This document shows positions 54,889 to 64,000 of a stretch of DNA of 64,000 nt, piece after piece. The stretch covers positions 1,507,906-1,571,905 of the forward strand of contig MU839835.1 of NCBI GenBank assembly GCA_030411725.1. The letters run 5' to 3'. The notes under the pieces are model-generated. The model was not told the DNA's origin, ran no database searches, and saw only the letters and a list, made by a program, of their open reading frames with translations. Every line of letters begins with the position of its first letter. The stretch's first letter is position 1. Source of the DNA: Echria macrotheca (taxonomy: Eukaryota; Ascomycota; Sordariomycetes; Sordariales; Schizotheciaceae). A program made the translations under genes and the position numbers.

Positions 54889-56324
54889 TGCCGTAGGTGT
54901 GTGCCTTGCATCTAAAGCCTACTTACTGTAGCTATCTCTATCCCATCTCGACGGGCCTCAACCTCAACCCGTCCTCAACATTTACGGGTCACTTGAATAA
55001 TCCCCCAGAAATAACTACATAAGAGATAAAAGATAAGAGAGAAGTAACAAACACAACCCCCCCCCCCCACAAAATACAAAAATGGATTCATCTCCCCCCT
55101 CTCACCTTTCATCCCAAGTCCCCCCCCCCCCAGTCCCAGTCCCAAGTCCCAAAGAAATACTCCTCCCTCCTCCGTATTCCTATCCCCCATCTTCGACCCA
55201 ATACACTCAACATCTCCCAAAGCTCCTCCCGCCCAGCGTAATACCCCCCCGGTCAACGTGTCGGTTTCTTCTAATATTGATCTCAGATGAGATACCAAAG
55301 CGCAGGTACATCGAAAAAAAGGAACACATACTACTTCTATCAACTTACCCGTTCGCTGGGGGAAAATTTCTCACGGTGTTTGCCCGTTGATGAAAAGACA
55401 CAGACAGTGGTCGCTCCCCAGCCCAGCCCAGCAAGCCATGTCATCTCGAAGCTGGAGCTGGAGCTGGAGCAGCCAGCCAGCCAGCCAGTAGGCAACCTTC
55501 CCGTGATGATCATACTTGCCATACTTGCCTTACTTGCCATATATCAAAACCCCCCAATTTTTTTCTCACCCAAAACCTACCCTAGGTACCTGCCTAATTT
55601 ATCACACACGCAATGGCAATGGTAATGGCAATGGGCAATACAACAACAAACTTTTCATCATCTCAGAAGAAAACACACCTTTTGTCTTTCTGTTCCTATA
55701 CCCTGCGCCTACGCCTACAGCTACCTAATCCAGTCCCCAACCCTTCCCTCCCAATGCCCAACCCCAACCCCATCCTCATCCTCTTTAATAATGTTAGCTA
55801 CTGTGCTCCCCCAGCTTCATCCCCAATCCCCAATGATATCTCCCAGAAAATCTCCACGAAAATCTAATGTGTGATAATAAATAATAAATAATAATAGTAA
55901 TAAATAAAGGCCATATGTATATGTATCCCCTCTCCCCTTGTTGCCCCCCCTTCCCCCTCTCTCCTTGAACCAAAACAAAAAAAGAACTCCCTTGATATAT
56001 GCAAACCCCCAATCCAGATCCAGATCCAGACACCATCCTGTCCCCATCCATCCCCTTTCCACAACCGGGACTCCAAACTGTAACAAAAAAAAAACCCCCA
56101 AAATGCCACAAAGAAAAAAAAAACCCTTTTTATATCGCAAAATCGCGCGCGCCCCGGGGTATATATGTGTATGACATGTCTGTTGTGTTGTAAAAAAAAA
56201 ACCGTCACTCCCTCACTCCCTCAACCATCTCACCCTCACCCTCATCCTCAGAAACAAATCCAGATATCCAGAAACCCAGAAACCCAATCCACAGTCCGAC
56301 AACAAAATCAAGAGGGGACTGGAC
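54889..56324. other. Low-complexity C/A-rich region
   Basis: Runs of C (55058-55068, 55122-55130) and A, CCAG repeats at 55472-55488, ATGGCA repeats at about 55612-55635, and TAATAAATAATA at about 55875-55900. It probably includes the 3' UTR of the gene ending at 56325. No gene seen. Confidence 0.45.
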
Positions 56325-57674
56325 CTAGCGAGATCCCATATCGCCCGCTGACGACGACGGTCCTTGCCCTTGCCCCGGCCCCTGCCACTGCCCAGGCTGT
56401 TGTCTCCCTATACTCATCCCACCACCACAACCAGCCCTCTCCCTCCCCATCATCCTCTCCCTCTCCCCATCCCCCCCAGATCCCCCTCCCCCACCTCCCC
56501 CACCAGCCCCAGCCCTCATAATCTTCTTCCGCCTCCTCATCCTCGGCTTACTCCGCACCAAATTCTGACACCGCAGCGCCGCATCAGCGGATAGCCTATA
56601 CCGTAACGGAATCCCGTCCACATTCCTCCTCATCATCGTCCCTGCTCCCGACCCTGCCATCATCTGTCCAGTCGGAGCAGGAGCCCTGGCCGTCCGATTC
56701 GCCAAATAACTCTCAAACCTCGCCCGGTCGAGCTCCAGGAAATCGTCCGTGTTATCAAAACTCATCACCGTGTCGTTGTTGCTACAAAAGCTCTCGTCCA
56801 CTTCCAGCTGGATCTCGAGGGCCATGCAGCTGTTGCCAACGGGAGACTCGATCATGTCATCGTCGTCGGCGGCGGAACAGGGGATGATGGCGGCGGGCGC
56901 TGGGTCCGAACCCGATCCCGCCAAGTGGTCGGAGTGGTGGTCGTGGTGTATATCCATGTGGTCGGCCAGATTGTAGCTGTAATAAACGCCCGAGGGGCGC
57001 AGGGCGACTATCGCCGAGGGTGGACGGGGGAGGAGGAGCATGTCGGCGTCATCGAGGGGGACGGCCGAGGTCGCGGCGGGGACGAAGACTCTACTTGGTG
57101 GTTGTTGGTGTTGGTGTTGTTGTTGGAGAGTGCGGGAGGAGGAGGAACGGCGGTAATTCAGATCGTTTAGGAGTTGTTGGGCGGACCAGCATTCGTCGTC
57201 GTCGTCGTTGTTGTTGTCGTCGTCGACTACCAACAAATTCTCGTCCAGCTTCGGCGGTCCATCTTTTGGGTCCCCTGGTTGTGGCGAGGCTATTGGTGGT
57301 GGTGGAAGAGGTGGTGGTGGCGATGTGGGTTGTTCTGAAGGCGGCGGCGGGCTGGGCGCCGTTGTGGGCGATTGTAGGTTATGTCGGCTCAGCTTGCGCA
57401 CCAGTGTTTCGACGCTGGCACGTAGTCGGGATGGCCGTATGGGAGCAGGCGCGGCGGCGCCGCCGAGGATCGAGGATCGCAGCGACTGGCCGGGTCGTCG
57501 CTGTCTCTGAAACGGACGTTGCGGCTGTTGGTCCTGCTGTTGTTGATTTTCCGGTGCCGGCGACGCCAGCAACCGGCTTTGTGGTTGTTGGTCCCTGGGC
57601 GGGTTGTCGTCTGAGGGTAAAGTTGCTGGCGATGGTGTGGCGGACGGCATCCCGAGGGCAGGCTGGCCGGGCAT
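56325..57674 (-). CDS. Orphan Pro/Gln/Asp-rich protein
   Basis: 449 aa from ATG 57674, the only Met near the start of a longer open frame. There are poly-Gln (QQQQDQQPQRPF), poly-Pro and Asp/Asn (VDDDNNNDDDDECW) runs, and a Gly-rich, basic C-terminus. More ordered-looking stretches are RPSRLRASVETLVRKLSRHN, SAQQLLNDLNYRRSSSSRTL, DDFLELDRARFESYLANRTA and IPLRYRLSADAALRCQNLVR, followed by KPRMRRRKK, a likely nuclear signal. I recognise no family. The mix of acidic low-complexity and a basic tail fits a nuclear regulator, but that is inference. The His/Asp-rich stretch MDIHHDHHSDHL could bind metal. Confidence 0.6.
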   Translation of the reverse strand: MPGQPALGMPSATPSPATLPSDDNPPRDQQPQSRLLASPAPENQQQQDQQPQRPFQRQRRPGQSLRSSILGGAAAPAPIRPSRLRASVETLVRKLSRHNLQSPTTAPSPPPPSEQPTSPPPPLPPPPIASPQPGDPKDGPPKLDENLLVVDDDNNNDDDDECWSAQQLLNDLNYRRSSSSRTLQQQHQHQQPPSRVFVPAATSAVPLDDADMLLLPRPPSAIVALRPSGVYYSYNLADHMDIHHDHHSDHLAGSGSDPAPAAIIPCSAADDDDMIESPVGNSCMALEIQLEVDESFCSNNDTVMSFDNTDDFLELDRARFESYLANRTARAPAPTGQMMAGSGAGTMMRRNVDGIPLRYRLSADAALRCQNLVRSKPRMRRRKKIMRAGAGGGGGGGGSGGDGERERMMGRERAGCGGGMSIGRQQPGQWQGPGQGQGPSSSAGDMGSR

Positions 57675-60600
57675 GTCGGGACCCGGACTGCTGGGACGGG
57701 CCCAGCTGCGATGGCCGAGGAGCGGCAGAAATGACGGCGGCCGGCGATGATGATGGCGGCGGCAGCGACACGATTCTACCGGCTTTCTAGACTCGTACAC
57801 GGCGTGGATAAAGACATGGGCACGATTGCGCCGACAACGCGCGCTGCTTCGCAGACGAATGCCAAGCCGTCGCGGTCGAGACGAGACAGTTTGCTCCCCC
57901 CAAAGCCGTGGAGAAACTGGAGAAAGCTGAGACGGTGATGGCGCCGACCGGCTGGTCACCAGATTACCAATTGGGCGGGTCCGGTCCTGGGTTCGGTTGA
58001 TAGGCCCCAAAGCTTTCAAACGTCGTGCACTTGCTAAGGATAATACCGGTGGTGTTGCGTCGGCACCGATCGCTCGGAACAAAGAACCGCTGCTGGGTCG
58101 AGATGGCAACTTTGGAGACGGATGATGGCAAGAGTCAAAAAAGCTGTCAGAGGAAAAGCTCTTGTTGCAGTTTGCAGCGACCAACAGGCCCAAGCAGCCG
58201 ATGGACTGTGTTAACGCTTCTTTTCCCTGTCTCCCTCTCCCTGTCAATCAGGTGGCGAGCGAGCGAGTGCTTCCCTCTCTCTCCACCCACCCCCCCGGCT
58301 TCCCGACTTTGCAAAGGATGCGAGCCATGCGGGCAAACCCTTTTGCAAATCACAGCTGCGGTTCCTTGGGAATGGATCTGGCGGGCCCCGCCCTCTGATT
58401 GGTTTCTGCCCAAAACACATCTCGCACTGTCTGCCAGCCTGCAGTCAGCCAACTTCCTTGTGCTCCCAACTCCAAGGCGATCCAAGCCCTCGGAGCAGGC
58501 TCCGCTCTTCTCGTTTTCAGGGCTATGCCAGCGGCAGTATTCTGTTTTGACGTCTTGATGATGATGCAGTCCGTCACCATGTCAACGCGCTGACGATGAA
58601 ATGGGTCAGCGACGAGTCAAGAATAACCCCCCAGGGCCCCAAAGCGGATAGGATTCAAAAAGGCGGAGCACAAGGAAGCGTGTTCCGCCGTGCTGGGTTT
58701 TGCGGGTTGGGAACCTCCACCCGGGTTGGCAGAGACAAGGACCCAATTCCAAGGGCGCCGCCCCTTTGGCTCCCGGCCAAGTGAGCTCTTGCTTCCCGGC
58801 AGGCAGGCAGACGTGTGGCCCCTGCTTGGACGTCGGACCATTTCGAGCTGGGGTGTGCCGCTGTCCAATGGTTTGTTTTGTGCAACAGTGCTGTTTTGCG
58901 AACCAGCCCACTGTGCACCGCTCTTGACCACCTGGTCGGGTCAGGCAGGCGAGGCAGGGATTTGTGCGCGGCCAGAAGCACGAGTCATTTGCCGTGGTAC
59001 ACCGGCCCGTCGCCTGACTGGGCGCCATGCGATGCATAAAAAGCTTTGTCGCCAGTCCCGACATTTTAGGGAAATGTTGTTTGAGAAGCCATTTCTGGTG
59101 CTGGGTTTCTGGTTGATGGGACCCGGCAAATTGTGCATCCAGGAAAAGGCATTCCTCCCCCCGGGCGGTGCACAGGGATCACAATTGTGGACACACTGTT
59201 GTCACAATTCCAATTCCCAAATGGCGCCAGCATCCATCCGTATCCGTCCCAGCGGACCGTCCCCTACCCAACCACGATGAGTTGCAGCCGGCCATCGCAA
59301 ACGTGGAGCCCGTTGCGCAATCATGATGTGATGTGATGGCCAGAATTTTTGTATATGTGGTGTACCGCTGCGCTGGGTTTTCTCCACAGGTGCTGGAAAT
59401 GCAAATTGGCAATCGGAACTCGGCTGCTTGTCGAGAGGCTCTTGGAAGCCTTCCCTGATTTGATATTATAAGCCGCCCCTACTATATATCAGAAGTCGGC
59501 ATCGGGGATTGTTGGTAGTTTAACTTGTCTTGCTTTGCATTGTGCCGAGATCCAATGCAACCACGCTCCAGCAAATGGGCTGAGGCACGGCCGCAACCGA
59601 CTGACAACAGCCTCTGAATTGCACCGAGGTCACTCCTTGCCGCGTCTCAACCCTCACTTCTCTCCAAGCGGTCTGGTGGCGTCCAGTGAAGTGTCTGCTT
59701 CTCCATTCAGCATCCCGGATTCGGCCCCGTCAGTCAGGCATTCGCGGCTCCCTCGGCCACGACTTGATGACAGCGACAGCGACAGCGACAGCGACCGCAA
59801 TGGCCTTTTTCTTTTGTGTCCTTCTTTGTTGGGCAGGTCTTTCGTACAAACCCCAGTCGGGTGAATTCCCCAGGGCAAAAGGCGCGTCGGAAAAGGGCAG
59901 TGCACGCTTTCGCTCATTAAACCCCCTGGCGAACCGAGCCGACGCGTTTTGGGACAAACGGGTCTCGACTCGCCAGCAGGGACTCAGGTTTCGGGAATTG
60001 AGAGGCTTCCTTTTTTTTTCGGTGCCGCCAACCTGCAGGCAAACATCAGAACGACAAAAAAACCCCGCGCTGTCATCAGCCCACCCAGGAGCCAGCCTAC
60101 CGGTTTGCCGGTCCTCCTTCTGGGAAAGAGTCCAACGTTGCAATTGGATATGAAGCTGTGATTGGGGAGGACCCCTCTCCATGCCGCGATTCCCATCATT
60201 GCCTATTGATACGCTCCCGTCGTCTGGAACTACTGCAGATGGTTTGCGCGCGCGCACGCGGGTCGTGTCTAGAAGTTCTGTGACGAACCTATTCGTTGAT
60301 ACGAAAAGCACCAGCTGATTGAGGGTTTACGACAATTGTTGCATCAACGTGGTCCACACATGCAAAACCCCCGGCAAAGGCCAAGCGGGCATCGGTGTTT
60401 GCTTCGCTTCCATTCTTTTTCCGTTTGGCTTCTTTTTTTCTTCTTCTTGTTTCCCTACCGGGCCCACTGCGACAAGCTTACACCCTGCCGCCTGTACCCC
60501 GTCAACTCTACACTAGCGCTTGGAACTACTGTTTTGCGGAGAGAATGTCTTATGTACACTACGCCGTAGATGACCATGATCGTCGGCTCGGATGGTTTTT

Positions 60601-63349
60601 CTTATAAGCAACAAAAGTCCGGACTCCGGGCACGGAGAGACTTGACGAGCTCAATAAATGAGTTCCTTAGTAATTCCCAACCTTTTTAGGTTCCGTCCCG
60701 AGGTCTCTGCACAGTCCACAGCAAAGGAAGTTCAGGCCGAACGAACCGAATGCAAGGTTGCGGACCTTTCGTTTTTGAGGTCTGCTCGGTTCCAACTGGC
60801 TGGGTTTCGAGTTTTGTTTTTCTCAACCCGCACAGCTGGTATCATCCCAATTCCCAAAAATCCTGCACACTGCTGCTGGGTTTCAGAATGTGTGGGGGAA
60901 TTTTGTCTGGCATTTTGTCCAAACTTTCCCTTCCCAAAAGTACGTACCTACTCGGTCTCCCCCATTGGGGGGGAACTTTTGCACAACGGGCGGGCTCTCC
61001 GACTCTTCTTATTCGGTGATTCTTTTGGGCAGGTTCTATCGTATACGGACCACCACCAAACGCTCTTGGTAGACACAGAGAGAGAGAGAGAGAGAGAAGC
61101 CACATTGTTTGCGCTGGTGACAGAAAGCACCGTCACATACATGAATAACCAGACTTGGGCGCGTCCTGTCCTCGGTCTAGGCTCGCAAAATGTCCCGGAA
61201 TAAACGAGTGCTTTCTTTTCCCTGCAGTATATTATATATATATATATTTCTGCGCAGACCTGTCATTGGGGGCGGCCGGCCGCCGGCCGACTTTAACAAC
61301 ATCAGAAAAATTTGGGGGCTCTCGGCCCGAGTCCGGAACAAGCCCTCTGCAGCTTCGGCTCCGAATCACCCAGCCGTACTTGCAGAAGCAGCAGCACGGC
61401 TAGGTTGGTTGAGACGACGGCTAGATGGCTCATTCGTCGGGGCCCCTCGAGAGGTGCTGCTGCTGCTGCTACCCCAACTTTATACCCACTTTCTCGTGTG
61501 CCGCTTGGTTCCAGTTCTTCTCCTGCTTGGTCGTTACTGAGCTCGTATGCGAGACCAACCGCCAGGCAGCGACCATTCCCAAAGAGAAGAGCCCAATGGA
61601 ACCGTAGATAAATGTATGTACCCAGTGCGTCGGTAACTATGTTCTCCTCTTTTTCTCTCTTGGTTTCTTGTCGTCATTATCATTGTCTGTCGTTGACCTC
61701 CTTTGTTCATTGGTCATGGTGGCGTCGGAATAGGACCTACCTCCGGAGAGCAGGACCCGACGCAAGCCCGACGGGCGGGTCATGGTGATGTAGGTGGTGG
61801 ATGAAGGGTTGATCCCGCTTGGGCGTTGGATGTTTGAACAATGAACGGTTAAACACGACTGCTTGACTGCCTGACCTACTACACTTGCACTTGGACCCCG
61901 TGCTAGCCGCTTAGTTTGCTCCGTCTGCAGACAACCCACCTTACTTGACGCATGGTCTGGCCATCCCCCGTTCCTCGGCTATTCTTGCTCGAGACGCTTT
62001 TCATGGCCAGATGAGGCTTGGTAGCAGATCATATGTAGACGGGTACCACAGGCGTCCACAGCGTCGTTGACTACGGTACCTACCTAGTGCTGCTGAGAGT
62101 CCAGTTATGTCCAGCAGCATAACAACAAAAAGTCCTTTGACAGACTTCCAAGCCAGAAACATATCTACTAGATGCCCTCTTAAAAGCCCGTAAACAAGGC
62201 ACTTATGTCCAGAAATCGCCAGGGCGGAAATACTGAAGTTGAGCTCTGCGAATTTACACCAGCCCGGCTAGTACCATCCTCCCGTCATAACCCACTGGAG
62301 CCTACCTACCTTATGTAGTCCGTCCAAGTCCAACCCAGACGTTGGCTGGATCAAGTCCGACCCTGTCCCAAGTCACATCGAACGCTTGTCCCTATGCTGT
62401 AGCATACGTCACTCGGTAGGCATCTTTACGCCAGAATAGCGTCAACCCGCTTTCCACCGTCCTCAACTTGATCCACAGTACACTGGAAACAAGTCATGTG
62501 CATGGTGATGTCGCCGGCGGTCGTGTCGTAGAGAGAGGGCACAAGTTTGGTGTTTGTATCTGGGCACCCGCGTTACGCCGAGCTTCCCTTTTGATATAAG
62601 GTACTCGGGAAGAGGGGGGTCAATAAGTTGACGCTTGTCTCAAAGGTTTTGGCTTCACGGTTGGGTGTTGTGCCTTTTCGGGTTTGAGGGCCTGTCTACC
62701 TACACACTCTGTACATCTCAATATACGCAGACAAACACCCTCGAGATAGACATAGAACATGAGAAAACAAGACGGGTGTTGAACTTCCCGGGACGTATTT
62801 CCATAAAGCCCAGCGACCTGGCCTAACAACTCCTAACTTCGATTCTTCACATGGAAGAAATACCGGTGAGGTACGTACGTTGTTATGTTCTAGGGATAGA
62901 GGAGCCTCTGAGTACTTCCATCACGAAGAGTAAGGTAGCTGAAAAAGCATCGAGAAGCAATGATATGAGCTGCCCATACGACAGATACTCAGGTATCTAT
63001 ACCTTCTCCCGAAATTGCAGTCTTCAGACCACCAGGAGGGGAGTCAAGCACCACCTAGCAAAATGAACCAGAACACATCTATATCGTCATAATCCTCCAA
63101 GAGTTAACCTATCTCTCCTTACCTTACCTTGTATGACCTAGCCACAAACCTCTCGACATTACAACTACCTACACACACACAACCAAGAGGAAGAAATCAA
63201 GGTAGGTAGGTAGCCGTCCAAACCACAACTTCTCCCGGGAATATGTATGTACCAGCTCTAGTCTGGTTTCTTCTTCCTCAAGGGTTAACAAACATCTCTT
63301 ACACAAGGAACAAGCAAATTGCCACAACCATACAAACACACACACACAC

Positions 63350-63380
<31 letters not shown>

Positions 63381-63781
63381 CAGTAAATCTACAACTCAAC
63401 AACGCGTGATGTATTTTCCACCAGTCAATGTAACAACAACCCATCCATACCCACAACCAACCCACCCCCGGGACTTTAAACCTAAGTCGTAAAACCCCAA
63501 AACAAAACAAAACAAAACAAAAAACAACCTTCAAACTCCTCGACTGTAACTGCCCCCCCGTCCTCCTCCCTCCCTCACACTAGGCACCACCCGTCCCACA
63601 CTCACTTCACCTCACCGCTTGACTCCAAGTAAACCCCCCATTTAAACCCCCCCAAAAGGATAACCAACTCTCCACATGGGTAAAAGTACGAAGTACATCC
63701 AGAGCACCAGGTAATCCATCTTCATCCCCGTCAAGCATCTCAGGTTCTCAAGTCTCAGTCGTCAAGCCATAGACTCTTCCT
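57675..63781. other. 6-kb gene-poor region
   Basis: Open frames occur on both strands throughout, but they mirror one another, mostly start at non-ATG codons, and cross microsatellites: GACAGC at 59770-59795, GA at 61079-61097, TA at 61232-61243, CA at 63335-63365. No family motif or convincing intron chain was found. The part next to 57674 is probably the promoter/5' UTR of the orphan gene; the rest may hold long upstream regions of genes beyond the window or non-coding RNA. Confidence 0.4.
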
Positions 63782-63849
<68 letters not shown>

Positions 63850-63918
63850 GGGGGGGGGGGGGGGGGCGGGGGGGGGGGGGGCGGGGGCGGGGGGGGGGGG
63901 GGGGGCCGCGGGGGGGGG
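63782..63918. repeat. G homopolymer tract (~135 nt, few interruptions)
   Basis: G run with single A, C or CCGC interruptions (A at 63849; C at several places). It is bounded on the left by normal sequence and on the right by GTGGTGGTTGAC. This length is extraordinary for a genome and may be a sequencing or assembly artefact. Confidence 0.9.
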
Positions 63919-64000
63919 TGGTGGTTGACATTTTTGTGTTGGGTTGGGATGTTACGGGTATGAGTGTGTGTGTGGTTGGGAAAGGGGGGGATATGGGATA

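Noticed and set aside
58606..59280. Overlapping frames of 100-196 codons on both strands
   Set aside because: Frames on opposite strands cover the same bases with similar lengths, as expected for GC-rich non-coding DNA.
60658..61203. 181-codon plus-strand frame in the right-hand gene-poor region
   Set aside because: Runs through a GA microsatellite (ERERER), has no family features and no flanking promoter-like context.
1..64000. Secondary-metabolite gene cluster
   Set aside because: No polyketide synthase, NRPS, terpene cyclase or clustered tailoring enzymes and transporter were found.
1..64000. CRISPR array or prokaryotic operon
   Set aside because: Spliceosomal introns throughout; the repeats are microsatellites or transposon-like, not regularly spaced direct repeats.

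Overview
The window is nuclear DNA of a filamentous ascomycete. The evidence is: short GT-AG introns (mostly 46-90 nt) with CTGAC/CTAAC-type branch sites, intergenic spaces of 0.5-6 kb rich in CA, GA and TACC microsatellites, an intron-containing tRNA-Asp, and several proteins typical of Pezizomycotina (WetA, a SUR7/PalI membrane protein, DUF4202, DUF6536, a GPI-anchored GH72 enzyme). A SCAP-type sterol sensor plus the intergenic style suggests Sordariomycetes, perhaps Sordariales; that placement is inference.

Layout. 0-10 kb: the tail of a gene running in from the left, a long upstream region, a seven-exon CCCH zinc-finger gene (3311-6953), two weak candidate genes, one of them apparently frameshifted, and tRNA-Asp(GTC). 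10-26.9 kb: a compact conserved block with DUF4202 protein (-), SCAP (-), a JMJD7-like lysyl hydroxylase (+), SPB1 rRNA methyltransferase (-), CDT2 (+) and a tail-anchored heme-oxygenase-like protein (-). 27-37.5 kb: two small single-pass membrane proteins (-), epsilon-COP (-), a large DUF6536 multi-pass protein (+) and free methionine-R-sulfoxide reductase (+). 37.5-40 kb: a gene-free stretch with a dispersed repeat, tandem-like direct repeats and a 615-bp foldback (palindromic) element. 40-52.5 kb: GH72 glucanosyltransferase, BZZ1 (F-BAR/C1/SH3), a SUR7/PalI protein, a conserved protein of unknown function, and WetA, all on the minus strand. 52.5-64 kb: sparse and low-complexity, with one proline/glutamine-rich orphan, a second copy of the dispersed repeat and a ~135-nt G tract near the right edge.

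Most genes are unrelated housekeeping functions: ribosome biogenesis (SPB1), replication licensing (CDT2), vesicle traffic (epsilon-COP, BZZ1), sterol sensing (SCAP), wall remodelling (GH72) and conidial maturation (WetA). No operon-like or biosynthetic cluster is visible. The most unusual things are the foldback element and the fRMsr gene structure, in which the first exon codes only for the initiator Met and a later exon is 5 nt. Exon boundaries were inferred by eye from splice consensus plus frame and family continuity, without transcript data.
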